Shown here piece after piece: positions 17,532 through 26,058 of a DNA stretch of 64,000 nucleotides. Each line of letters starts with the position of its first letter. The first letter of the stretch is position 1. Source of the DNA: Thioclava electrotropha (GTDB lineage Bacteria; Pseudomonadota; Alphaproteobacteria; Rhodobacterales; Rhodobacteraceae); NCBI RefSeq assembly GCF_002085925.2, contig NZ_CP053562.1, positions 124,001 through 188,000 of the forward strand, written 5' to 3'. The notes below the pieces were generated by a model. That model was not told the DNA's origin. It saw nothing but the letters and a program-made list of their open reading frames with translations, and searched no databases. Position numbers and translations under genes: made by a program.

Positions 17532-18316
17532 TGCACGGCTCCGAACGGGTTGCCGAGGAAGGCCATGACCGCCTCGCGCCAGATCGCGATGGCAGTGGGC
17601 GCGCAGAGGGCAAGCAGGATCAGACCGCCTGCCGTGAGCGCCGGGGCGCCGACGAACGCGACCATGAGCTGCGGCATGGCTCGGTTAATTGCGCCAAGCG
17701 CGACGTTGTAAATCAGCCCGGTGACCGCGAAGGGGGCGGCGAGCTTGAAGGCGAGCGAAAACGCATGCGCGACACCCGAGACGCCCCAGCGCCGCAGCGC
17801 ATCCGGATCGGGCCATTCGCCCACCGGTAACACCTGATAGGTTCCGATCAGAAACTCGATGAGCTGGACGTGAAATCCGAGGCTCATCAGCACCGCGATT
17901 CCGGCGATCAGCAGGACATTTCCGATTGCGGGTTGCGGTTCCCCGCCCATTCCGCCGAGCAGCTGGGAGAGCGAACTCGACTGCGCCGCCATTGTGCCTG
18001 CGATTTGCAAAGCGAAGACAAAGGCGCGCAATCCGAAGCCGAGAAAGAGGCCGATCGCGATTTCCGAGGCCAGCCACAGCGGCAGAACCGTCCCTTGGTC
18101 GAAACTGGCGAGCGTCGGTGCGAGGGCCGGAACCGACACCAGGGTTATCGCAAGTGCGACCCCCGTCTTGATCCGCGCCGGCAGGCTCGTCTCGCCAAAG
18201 CCCGGGGCCATGGCGACAATCCCGCCCACCCGCAGCAAGACAATGAAACCTATGAACAAAAAGCTTCGTGCTTGCTGCAGGACTTCGCTGAGCAGATCGA
18301 GAAGCGACGGGCTCAT
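17528..18316 (-). CDS. fliR: Flagellar export-gate protein FliR
   Basis: A 262-residue polytopic membrane protein with six or so hydrophobic helices; the family landmarks FIVLLRVGGIVAMAPGFGETSLPARIKTG at the N-terminus and GLIYNVALGAINRAMPQLMVAFVGAPA in the second half are clear. With FliP and FliQ it forms the export channel. It overlaps flhA upstream and flhB downstream by 4 bp each (ATGA), so flhA-fliR-flhB are translationally coupled. Confidence 0.96.
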   Translation of the reverse strand: MSPSLLDLLSEVLQQARSFLFIGFIVLLRVGGIVAMAPGFGETSLPARIKTGVALAITLVSVPALAPTLASFDQGTVLPLWLASEIAIGLFLGFGLRAFVFALQIAGTMAAQSSSLSQLLGGMGGEPQPAIGNVLLIAGIAVLMSLGFHVQLIEFLIGTYQVLPVGEWPDPDALRRWGVSGVAHAFSLAFKLAAPFAVTGLIYNVALGAINRAMPQLMVAFVGAPALTAGGLILLALCAPTAIAIWREAVMAFLGNPFGAVQ

Positions 18317-20400
18317 GCAGGGACCTGTCCGACCATCGCGGGCCGCGCCTCCAGGCCGATTTCTTCGTAGCTCAGGACCGGTGCGTTCAGCCCTTTCGCG
18401 TTGATGACCGTACGCAAAAACCGCCGCCTGCGCCCTGAAGAGACCAGTGCCGGGAAGGTCCCCGCTTGGGCCGCCCCGGCGAGTTTCTCGGCGATATTCG
18501 CCGCCAGCGTGTTGAATAGGTCAGGTGGCAAGGCGACATCACTGCCCGCCTCGCCCCCGATCGTGTATTTTCCGAAGCGTTCCTCCCAATCGGGCGCCAG
18601 TTGGATCAGGGGAATCGTGCCGTCCTCGCGACGCAGATCGGCAACGAGCTGGAAGCCGAGGCGCTGCCGCACATGTTCGCAGATCTGCTCGGGGCTTTGC
18701 AGGTGGCGCGCTTCCGAGATTGCCTCGACGATCAGCAGAAGGTTGCGGATCGAGACCCGTTCATCGAGCAGTAGCCTTAACACCGAAAGCAGTAGATCGA
18801 CCGGCACCTTGTCGGGGATGAGCTCGTCGAGAACGCGTCGATTGGCCTGTGCGCGTGTCGGATCGGAGAGGTTCGCGACTTCGTCGAGCAGCCGCCGCAG
18901 CGCCCGCAACGTCATCAGCCGAGAGAAATTCGCCTTGATCACTTCGAGAAGATGCGTCGCGAGCACCTCCGTCGGCCCGACCACCGTCGAGCCGGCGAGC
19001 GCCGCGTCTTCCTGCTGATGGGCGGGCACCCAAAGCGCGGGCGCGTGGAACACCGGTTCGCGCACTTCTTCGCCGTCTGGAAGGAATTCGCGATTGTCCG
19101 CGATCAGCGCAAGAACATGCTCCGGCATCAGCCGATCGCGCGCCTGCTCCACCCCCTGAACGCGGATGCGGTAATGACCGGGCGGCAAAGTGGCGTCGTC
19201 GGTCAGCCGAATTTCAGGGAGGATCAATCCGAAATTCGCCGCGACGTGATTGCGCATGTTGGATATGCGCGCGTCCAGACCCGTCGCCGGATCGAGCGCC
19301 ATCTTGACCAGATCCGGGGCGAATTCGACATGGATATCGTCGATGTCGAGTACGTCACCCATGGATTTCTGCTTCGGTCCGGTCTCCGGCGCGGGCATTT
19401 TCATCGCCTCGCGCCGTGCGCGCGCCCGTTCGGCGCGCCGTAGCATATAGGCTGCTGTGCCGAGGATGATGGCCCCCGCGGTGAAAGGCAGGAAGGGGAG
19501 GCCCGGCACGAGACCGAAAAGCGCCATCAAGACCGCAACGGTGGTCAGGGCGGCCGGATATTTCCCAAGCTGGCGGAATAGCTGCAGATCGGTGGAGCCT
19601 TTCGCCCCGCCGCGCGACAGCAAGATGGCCGCTGCGATCGAGATGATGACCGCCGGTATCTGGCTGACGAGGCCGTCGCCGACCGTGAGGATCGCATAGG
19701 TCTCAAGCGCGCGATCGAGCGGCATTCCATGCACGACGGTGCCGATAAGCAGCCCGACCACGAGGTTGAGCATCGTGATTAATAGCCCGGCAACCGCGTC
19801 CCCTTTGACGAATTTGGATGCCCCGTCGAGCGAGCCGAAAAAGGTGGTTTCCGCCTGCTCGCGTTCGCGCCGCTCTCGCGCCTCGGCATGGTCGATGGCG
19901 CCCGCATTCATGTCGCTGTCAATCGCGAGCTGCTTACCCGGCATCGCGTCGAGCGCGAAGCGCGCGCCGACCTCGGCCATGCGCCCCGCGCCTTTGGTGA
20001 TCACGATGAAATTCACAATCAGGATGACGCAGAACACGACCAGCCCGATCAGGACCGAGCCGCTCATGATGAAATTCGCGAACCCTTCGATAACGCCGCC
20101 CGCCGCACCCGTGCCCGTGTGTCCGTTTCCGATGATGAGTTTCGTCGAGGTAACGTTGAGCGACAGCCGCAGCATGAGCGTCGCGAGGAGAATGGTGGGG
20201 AAGGCGGAGAAATCGAGCGGACGTTCGATGAAAAGTGTGACGGTGAAGATCAGGATCGCGAGGGCGAACGAGGTCGCGAGGCCAATGTCGAGAATCCAGG
20301 AGGGCACCGGAAGGATCATCATCGCGATGACCGCCATCAGCGCGAGTGCCAGCAGGATCGTTGGCTGAAACGCGCGTTGTAGGAGCGTCGGCGCCATCAC
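18313..20400 (-). CDS. flhA: Flagellar export-gate protein FlhA
   Basis: A 695-residue protein, the usual length. The N-terminal membrane half has about eight helices and the FHIPEP-type cytoplasmic loop between helices 4 and 5 (VITKGAGRMAEVGARFALDAMPGKQLAIDSDMNAG). The C-terminal cytoplasmic half (from about residue 350) forms the nonameric ring that docks chaperones; LEVIKANFSRLMTLRALRRLLDEV and DLLLSVLRLLLDERVSIRNLL are recognisable. It overlaps the transglycosylase gene by 4 bp upstream. Confidence 0.98.
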   Translation of the reverse strand: MMAPTLLQRAFQPTILLALALMAVIAMMILPVPSWILDIGLATSFALAILIFTVTLFIERPLDFSAFPTILLATLMLRLSLNVTSTKLIIGNGHTGTGAAGGVIEGFANFIMSGSVLIGLVVFCVILIVNFIVITKGAGRMAEVGARFALDAMPGKQLAIDSDMNAGAIDHAEARERREREQAETTFFGSLDGASKFVKGDAVAGLLITMLNLVVGLLIGTVVHGMPLDRALETYAILTVGDGLVSQIPAVIISIAAAILLSRGGAKGSTDLQLFRQLGKYPAALTTVAVLMALFGLVPGLPFLPFTAGAIILGTAAYMLRRAERARARREAMKMPAPETGPKQKSMGDVLDIDDIHVEFAPDLVKMALDPATGLDARISNMRNHVAANFGLILPEIRLTDDATLPPGHYRIRVQGVEQARDRLMPEHVLALIADNREFLPDGEEVREPVFHAPALWVPAHQQEDAALAGSTVVGPTEVLATHLLEVIKANFSRLMTLRALRRLLDEVANLSDPTRAQANRRVLDELIPDKVPVDLLLSVLRLLLDERVSIRNLLLIVEAISEARHLQSPEQICEHVRQRLGFQLVADLRREDGTIPLIQLAPDWEERFGKYTIGGEAGSDVALPPDLFNTLAANIAEKLAGAAQAGTFPALVSSGRRRRFLRTVINAKGLNAPVLSYEEIGLEARPAMVGQVPA

Positions 20401-21143
20401 ATCCCTCGCGCTTTTCGCGCGGCACGCGCGAATAGGGAGGCGCCCGGGGCACCGCCCGGCCGGGGCGGCTCTGCGTCTTTCGACCTGAGCAGAAGCGGGT
20501 AGCCGTTTTCTCGGCGTTGTTCTTGGGACGCGCTTTGTGCCAGCACGATGTCGGGAATATCAGGCAATGGACTGGCCGCGGCGGCGGAAGTGGTCATCAC
20601 GTCTTTCGGGCCGCTCCTGCCTTCGAGTTTCGCGAAAAACCGGGCAAAGCGTGTCGAATAGCTTTTCGCATGCTTGGGCGTGCGCGAGTGATAGGCGCCC
20701 GCCGCCCTCTTCCAGTCACCGCTTTCTGCGTAGAGCGATTTCAGAAATTGCGCCGCATATCGGGCGTTTTCCAACGGGTCGAACATGTCTTCGATCGATG
20801 AGAAATGCTGCCCGTGCCATTTGAAATTGATCTGGAAACAGCCGACGTCGAAGCTTCGCGCGCCGCGTTTGAATTCCTTGAAAACGTAAGCGAGCGCCAA
20901 ATTCCGGCGGTCGAACCAATGCCCAGCGCCTTCCATATTCACGGTCCACGGCCACGGCTCGAAGCCACCCGCGCCTTTTCGTCCGGTCTCATTTAGCGAG
21001 ATCGCCATGAGCACCGCATAAGGAACGCCGCTTTCGCGCGAGGCTTGCTTCGCGGCGGCCTCGCATAGCTGGGGTTGCCCCGCCGCGGATAGCGGAACGA
21101 GGGTTAGACAGAGAACATACAGAGCCCGCCGAAACCAAGGCAT
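20397..21143 (-). CDS. Periplasmic lytic transglycosylase (SLT domain) of the flagellar cluster
   Basis: About 248 residues, with a signal peptide (MPWFRRALYVLCLTLVPLSAAG) and an SLT-type domain: catalytic Glu in AISLNETGR, then FDVGCFQINFKWHG and YAAQFLKSLYAESGDWKRAAGAYHSRTP. It likely opens peptidoglycan for rod growth, as the dedicated transglycosylases SltF/FlgJ do in other alphaproteobacteria; flgJ is absent here. The start at 21143 leaves a proper signal peptide; the ATG 17 codons upstream does not. The C-terminal 70 residues are low complexity. It overlaps flhA by 4 bp. Confidence 0.85.
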   Translation of the reverse strand: MPWFRRALYVLCLTLVPLSAAGQPQLCEAAAKQASRESGVPYAVLMAISLNETGRKGAGGFEPWPWTVNMEGAGHWFDRRNLALAYVFKEFKRGARSFDVGCFQINFKWHGQHFSSIEDMFDPLENARYAAQFLKSLYAESGDWKRAAGAYHSRTPKHAKSYSTRFARFFAKLEGRSGPKDVMTTSAAAASPLPDIPDIVLAQSASQEQRRENGYPLLLRSKDAEPPRPGGAPGASLFARAARKARGM

Positions 21144-21227
21144 GGGATTTCCCCTTTGCAGTGCAATTCTTGCAAACCCAGACCTAGCGGCCAAAGATTT
21201 AGAAACCGTTTGCGCCGTTTAGGCGCG

Positions 21228-23537
21228 TCATTCCTGTGCGGACGGCAAGGCAAGACGGTCGAGCATTTTCGACAACGTTTCTCGCTCGGCTTGGCTTCGC
21301 TCCAAGAGGCTGCGCGCCTGAGTGATCGGGCCGCCTTGGATATCCGTCCCAGGCGAAGGCGCCGCACCGAAGGTTTCCAAAAACTGCTTCTCCACCGCAT
21401 CGGGCGAGGTCTCCAGGTTTGACCAGTCGCCCTTATGCCAGGACTGTGCGCGCGCATCTTCTCGATTGCCCGCGCGAAGGTAGGCGGCGCGCGCGTCGTC
21501 GTGTCGACCGAGCCGGGACAAAGCCTCCGCCCGGAGTTGCTCGACTTGCTGACCGCCGAGGTCTTTCAGATGGGCGAGAGCAGCTGCAGGGTCCAACTCA
21601 AGAAGCGCTGCCCGAGCGAGCAGCGTTTTGTCCTGCTCCGTCAGTGGCGCGGCCTTGCCGAGGAGGCGCACGGCGACTGCCGGCATTCCCAGAGAGATTG
21701 CGCGTTCGGCCAATTCTTGTCGCAGGTCCGGTATCTGTGCGACTTCCTCGGCAAGTGGCAATTCGTCATAGAGGGTGCGAAGGAAAGCCGCGTCGCTGGC
21801 TTGACCAACTAACCGTGTGAATATTGCCGCGAGCGTGCCGTTTGAGTCCGCGATCATGGTCGCATCGGCATAGATCTCAAAAGCTTTAGGAAATTCGGAA
21901 TTCGCGGCGTGCCCGATCGCAGCGATGCGCCGCAGCTCCGGTGCCTCCGGCGCTTTGGCAAGTTCGAAGGCGAGCGCCTCAGCATTGGCGAGAGATGCCG
22001 GATCGACCTCTCCGCCCGCATCGATCTGGCCGTTGAGCCATAAGATCAACGCGCGCAAGCCCTGCTCTGAATTCGTTTTCGAAAGCGCCTCAAGGTTACC
22101 CAAAGCTTGTGGATCCGCTTCTTTCGCTTGAATTTCCGCCTCCACTGTATCAAGCGCAGTTCGATCCTCCGTGGTTATTCGGCTGACCGCAGGTTCGAGA
22201 GACCGTGCCACATCCGCTGCCCCAATTTGCGTGAGCCTAGCCACAAGCTTTGGTGCCAGGGAACGTCGCAGATCCGCCGGAAGTGCTTCGAAATTTCGGC
22301 GGAGCGCGGCGAATGCGACATCTCGTTTTTCGGGCGGCGGGTCTGATGCAAGGAAAGCCCAAAGCGCGACCGCACCATCGCAATCTGTGAGCCGCGCGAG
22401 CGGCGATGCGGCGGCGGCAGGGTCCTGATCGAGGATCGATCCGACAAAGAGCAGAGCATCTTTGCCAGGACCATCCTTACCCATGTCGCGCAAAAGCGCG
22501 CGGGATTCCGTCCCGAAGCCGAAGGCGATGTATAGCCTTGCCAAAGCCATCACCTTACGCGGGTTGGGGACGTCGAATTCGCCCAAAAGATCACGGCGTG
22601 CATCGCTGATCTGCGCGAAGGCCGGGCGCTCGTCGATCCAGCTCGCGAGGTCGAAATATCGATCGGGAGGGCATTCGGATACCTCCAGTTGCGTCTGGGG
22701 TGGCGTGACGAGATGATCTCGATCGATCACGGTCATCGAATCGACGGCGAGATGCGGCGGCAGTGTCGGCGCGGGTGGACCCATAGGATCGTCGGCGCTC
22801 TCCGTGGGCGTCTCGCTTGCCGGAGAGTTTGCTTGTTGCCCGCTCCTAGAGGGCTGGGCCTTCGAAGGCTTCACCTGAGCCGAGACGAGCCCCTGCGATG
22901 CCGCCCGCGAAATCTGGCGTAAGAGGCTCTCTTCAATGCCATCAAGTCGCGGATCCGGTTTCGGCGGGATTTGCGGTTTAGGCGCGCTATCCGAGATCGT
23001 CACCGGCGCAGCGGTGGTTTCGCGCATATGCGGCGGCTGCCAGAAGAGGTCGAGATAGTCCCGTCCAATCGCGACGGGCTGAACGGTTCTAAGCCGGGGC
23101 GGGGAGGATGGCCGCGGCGCATTCGTTGGCGAAGATTTGGCCCGATCGCGCACGGCCCCAGCTGGCGCCAGCGCGGCTTGAGCTGGGGGGGCATCCTTGA
23201 GGTCGATGACGAATGCACCGCTTTCGAGAGTAAAGGTTTCGGGAACGACCTCGGGAGCGAGTTTCAGACGAAGCGTGCCATCCGGTTCAGCAATAAGTGC
23301 TTTCAACCTCTCACGCGGGATCAACTCGAACACGTTCTGAATCGCATATTGCGGATCTGATGCGTCGGTCGCGAGGCGAAAACCTCCATCTACGGGTGCA
23401 AGAGCCCGACTGGCCGATGCGGGCAGATAGACCACGAGGCGGGAAAAGCCGTCATGTTCGCCCGATTTGACCGGAATTGGCGTGGCATAAGCCAGGGTGA
23501 AGGGCAGCAGCAAAAGAAGCGCGATCCAGAACCTCAT
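21228..23537 (-). CDS. Large periplasmic helical-repeat protein linked to motA, function unknown
   Basis: 769 residues with a signal peptide (about 1-19, cleavage after TLAYA). A beta-rich N-terminal domain of about 100 residues begins HDGFSRLVVYLP, resembling AMIN/FimV N domains. Then comes a Pro/Ser/Ala-rich linker (about 115-290) and a long alpha-helical part with TPR/Sel1-like features (ARLYIAFGFGTESRALLRDM; AEALSRLGRHDDARAAYLRAGN). It follows motA with a 4-bp overlap where motB is often found. Candidates are a MotC- or MotF-like periplasmic motor factor; neither can be asserted from sequence. It has no OmpA/MotB peptidoglycan-binding motif. Confidence 0.75.
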   Translation of the reverse strand: MRFWIALLLLLPFTLAYATPIPVKSGEHDGFSRLVVYLPASASRALAPVDGGFRLATDASDPQYAIQNVFELIPRERLKALIAEPDGTLRLKLAPEVVPETFTLESGAFVIDLKDAPPAQAALAPAGAVRDRAKSSPTNAPRPSSPPRLRTVQPVAIGRDYLDLFWQPPHMRETTAAPVTISDSAPKPQIPPKPDPRLDGIEESLLRQISRAASQGLVSAQVKPSKAQPSRSGQQANSPASETPTESADDPMGPPAPTLPPHLAVDSMTVIDRDHLVTPPQTQLEVSECPPDRYFDLASWIDERPAFAQISDARRDLLGEFDVPNPRKVMALARLYIAFGFGTESRALLRDMGKDGPGKDALLFVGSILDQDPAAAASPLARLTDCDGAVALWAFLASDPPPEKRDVAFAALRRNFEALPADLRRSLAPKLVARLTQIGAADVARSLEPAVSRITTEDRTALDTVEAEIQAKEADPQALGNLEALSKTNSEQGLRALILWLNGQIDAGGEVDPASLANAEALAFELAKAPEAPELRRIAAIGHAANSEFPKAFEIYADATMIADSNGTLAAIFTRLVGQASDAAFLRTLYDELPLAEEVAQIPDLRQELAERAISLGMPAVAVRLLGKAAPLTEQDKTLLARAALLELDPAAALAHLKDLGGQQVEQLRAEALSRLGRHDDARAAYLRAGNREDARAQSWHKGDWSNLETSPDAVEKQFLETFGAAPSPGTDIQGGPITQARSLLERSQAERETLSKMLDRLALPSAQE

Positions 23538-24403
23538 GCCGCCTCCGATTTCACCGACTTCAAGGCCTCCTCGAGGTCGGAGAAGCTTGGGCGAATGTGG
23601 TGGGGCGTGTTCTGGCGACCGACCTCAATGCAGATATTGGTTGCGTGATTGTGCAGGTTGGCGATCAACACCTCGCGGATCAGTTTGTAGAAGTGGCTAT
23701 CTTCGTCGATCACCCCCTTCATCCGGCTCGCGAAGGGGGCGATGAACCCGTAGGCGAGGAACACGCCGAGAAAGGTCCCGACAAGCGCGCCCCCGATCAT
23801 CTTGCCGAGAATTTCGGGGGGCTGGTCGATCGACCCCATGGTCTTGATGACCCCGAGCACCGCCGCGACGATCCCGAGCGCGGGCATCGCGTCGGCAACC
23901 GACTGCATCGCGTGGCTCGAATGCATGGCGTGGTGGTAATTCGCCTCGAGCTGCTTATCGAGCACCTCTTCCACTTGCATGGGGTCGTCGTAATTCATCG
24001 AGGCCGATCGCATCGTATCGCAGATGATGTCGATCGCCTCGTGATCGTGCAGGATTTTCGGATACTTCCCGAAAATCGAAGAGCTCTCCGGGTCTTCGAT
24101 ATGCTCTTCGATCGCGACGGGGTTCTGACGGGCAAGCCGGATCAGTTCGAACAACAGGCAAAGAAGATCGCGGTAGTCGTCGGGCTTCCATTTCGGTCCT
24201 TTGAAAACCTTTCCGACATCCTTCAGCGTGTGCTTGATCGAGGCCATGTCGTTCGACAGAACGAAGGCGCCGACGGCGGCGCCGCCGATCATGATCATCT
24301 CGAAGGGCAGCGATTTCAGGATGATCCCCATCTTCCCGCCCGCCGCGACATAGCCGCCGAAAACCATCGCGAAGATGATCACGATGCCGATGATGCCGAT
24401 CAT
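23534..24403 (-). CDS. motA: Flagellar motor stator protein MotA
   Basis: A 289-residue proton-channel stator subunit with four hydrophobic helices (two near 1-50, two near 160-215). A cytoplasmic loop between helices 2 and 3 carries the charged residues that contact FliG (KYPKILHDHEAIDIICDTMRSAS). The segment MPALGIVAAVLGVIKTMGSIDQPPEILGKMIGGALVGTFLGV is characteristic. motB is not in the window. The stop overlaps the start of the 769-residue protein gene by 4 bp. Confidence 0.97.
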   Translation of the reverse strand: MIGIIGIVIIFAMVFGGYVAAGGKMGIILKSLPFEMIMIGGAAVGAFVLSNDMASIKHTLKDVGKVFKGPKWKPDDYRDLLCLLFELIRLARQNPVAIEEHIEDPESSSIFGKYPKILHDHEAIDIICDTMRSASMNYDDPMQVEEVLDKQLEANYHHAMHSSHAMQSVADAMPALGIVAAVLGVIKTMGSIDQPPEILGKMIGGALVGTFLGVFLAYGFIAPFASRMKGVIDEDSHFYKLIREVLIANLHNHATNICIEVGRQNTPHHIRPSFSDLEEALKSVKSEAA

Positions 24404-24480
24404 GGAAAGCCCCTTCCGTTTCTCTTGGGCGACTTTGAATGATTCGGTTTAAGAAATGCCCAAGACCCTTAACGTCTGCC

Positions 24481-25083
24481 TCAGTCGCGGGGCGCGCCTG
24501 CGTTGCGACCCGCCATCAGGACGCTGATCGCGTAGGCCGTTTTCGGCTCGAGGCTTTCCATAACCGCGGCTGCAGCAGCGGGGCGCATCCGTGCGAGAAA
24601 ACCTGCGGCGAAATTCGGGTCCATTTCGGCGAAAAGCGGGGCGGCCTGTTTCGGCTTCATGTTCTCGTAAAGGGCGACGAGCTTTCCGACATCTTTCTCG
24701 GCCGCGCCATCTGCCACGGCCACGGTCTTGGACAGCGCCTCTTCCGCTGCAACGAGATCATTCAGCCGCGCTTCCAACCGGGTTTCCGCGAGAGCGAGCG
24801 CATTGCGGCGGTCGCTGAGCAGCCCTTCCTGTTCGACGAGTTTCGCCTCGCGCACCTTGAGATCTGCAAGCATTGCCATGAACCCCGCGTCGTCGATACA
24901 ATCGTCTTCCGGTTTTGCCGCTTCGGTCTCATGCGCGGGGCCGGTCGCCTCGCGCGCCCAGGCTCCGAATTGCGCAAGCTGCAATCCGCCGGACAGGACG
25001 AAAAGCGCGGCGATGATCCAGAGCGCACCGCGACCCGGGCGGGATTTGCGACGGCCGGGTTTGCGCTTGGGCAGACGGCTCAT
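24481..25083 (-). CDS. MotE-like protein (MgtE N-terminal-like helical domain)
   Basis: 200 residues: a basic N-terminus, one membrane segment (about residues 18-40), a periplasmic coiled coil (about 75-115) and a C-terminal helical domain (ENMKPKQAAPLFAEMDPNFAAGFLARMRP) like the MgtE N-domain. In Sinorhizobium the MotE protein is a periplasmic chaperone for MotC. If the role is conserved, the 769-residue protein downstream of motA is the obvious client, but that is inference. The start overlaps the stop of the upstream 117-residue gene (ATGA). Confidence 0.72.
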   Translation of the reverse strand: MSRLPKRKPGRRKSRPGRGALWIIAALFVLSGGLQLAQFGAWAREATGPAHETEAAKPEDDCIDDAGFMAMLADLKVREAKLVEQEGLLSDRRNALALAETRLEARLNDLVAAEEALSKTVAVADGAAEKDVGKLVALYENMKPKQAAPLFAEMDPNFAAGFLARMRPAAAAAVMESLEPKTAYAISVLMAGRNAGAPRD

Positions 25084-25433
25084 TGCGCCGCCTCCATATC
25101 CGTTTCCCGGTGCCGTCGGCGCAGCACACGGCGGCGCGGTTCGCCGTCTTCGGGCAGATCGTGCAGCGAGGCCAGAAGCAGTTCGAGCTTCTCTGCGCCT
25201 GCTTCCGCGCGTTCCGTCAGGGCGCGCAATTGCCGCTCGGATGTGCCCGCGGTCGCCTGCGCCCGCTCGAGCGCGCGTGTCATGTCATCGACCTGTGCGG
25301 ACAGCACGGCGATCGCCCCGCCCATCCCGGTCTCCAGCTGATTGAACCGCTTGAGTCTGCGCGCGAGCACGAAGCAATAAATCGCCGCCGCCAAGGCCGC
25401 GAGTCCGGATGTGATTTCGGCAAGGAATTGCAT
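25080..25433 (-). CDS. Small membrane-anchored coiled-coil protein, flagellar cluster
   Basis: 117 residues: an N-terminal membrane helix (EITSGLAALAAAIYCFVLARRL), a basic stop-transfer, an amphipathic helix (about 40-85: VDDMTRALERAQATAGTSERQLRALTERAEAGAEKLELLL) and a basic Arg-rich tail. No named family is recognised. It lies between the second fliL and the MotE-like gene, 11 bp from the former and overlapping the latter by 4 bp, so it is cotranscribed with stator-associated genes and likely acts near the motor. Confidence 0.65.
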   Translation of the reverse strand: MQFLAEITSGLAALAAAIYCFVLARRLKRFNQLETGMGGAIAVLSAQVDDMTRALERAQATAGTSERQLRALTERAEAGAEKLELLLASLHDLPEDGEPRRRVLRRRHRETDMEAAQ

Positions 25434-25444
25434 TGCTCTCTCCC

Positions 25445-25936
25445 TCAGTTCAGCACGAATTCGATGACCAGAAGGTCGCGCACGCGCCCGTCTCCGGTGA
25501 CCAGTTGCACCCGCCGCAACATCTGCGCGCGCAGGCGCATCATCGCGCTTGGATCCTCCAGAAGGCTGACATCGACCGCGCGCAAATACCCGTTCAGCAC
25601 ATCCATCACGCGCGGCTTCAAAAGCTCCACGTCATGTTGATAGGCGCTGGGCACCTCAAGCTCGGCCGCGAACCGCAGGTGACGCGCGGATGCCCCGCTC
25701 AGCGTGATCGCGAGCGGTTCGAGTGCGACATAGGCGATATCGGGAAGCGCCTCGGGCGTGTGCGTCTCCGGCCCGGCAGCACCGTGTGCCGTGTCCGGAG
25801 GCGCGAGAATCAGCCCCGAATAGACCGCGTAGAACCCCCCGCCGCCCAGCAAAAGCATGAGCACGAGACCGACCATGAGCATCAGCTTGGACTTTTTCTT
25901 GGGTGGCTCTTCGGCCTCTGCAGTGGCGTCCGTCAT
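25445..25936 (-). CDS. fliL: Flagellar basal-body-associated protein FliL
   Basis: A 163-residue single-pass inner-membrane protein: a Lys/Glu-rich cytoplasmic N-terminus (EEPPKKKSK), a membrane helix (LMLMVGLVLMLLLGGGGFYAVY) and the FliL periplasmic domain (DIAYVALEPLAITLSG, LRFAAELEVP, VMDVLNGYLRAVDVSLLEDPSAMMRLRAQMLRR, LLVIEFVLN). FliL forms rings around the stator and supports torque. It is first in the minus-strand run fliL-117aa-MotE-motA-769aa-SLT-flhA-fliR-flhB, divergent from fliF. Confidence 0.92.
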   Translation of the reverse strand: MTDATAEAEEPPKKKSKLMLMVGLVLMLLLGGGGFYAVYSGLILAPPDTAHGAAGPETHTPEALPDIAYVALEPLAITLSGASARHLRFAAELEVPSAYQHDVELLKPRVMDVLNGYLRAVDVSLLEDPSAMMRLRAQMLRRVQLVTGDGRVRDLLVIEFVLN

Positions 25937-25982
25937 AGGGGCCTCGCTGTTGCGGTTCGAGACTTGGAATACCCGAGTCGGA

Positions 25983-25997
25983 CTAACCGATTGTTAA
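25983..25997. promoter_or_regulatory. CtrA-like site in the fliL/fliF divergent promoter
   Basis: CTAA-N7-TTAA (one mismatch from TTAA-N7-TTAA) with a further TTAA five bases on (26003-26006), in the 122-bp gap between the divergent fliL and fliF genes. It parallels the site upstream of flgB. Regulation by CtrA is inferred, not shown. Confidence 0.45.
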
Positions 25998-26058
25998 TCG
26001 CATTAAGGGAAGGTGCCTGCGACGCTCGGGTAGAACGCCCGCTCTCTGGAGGTTCGTC

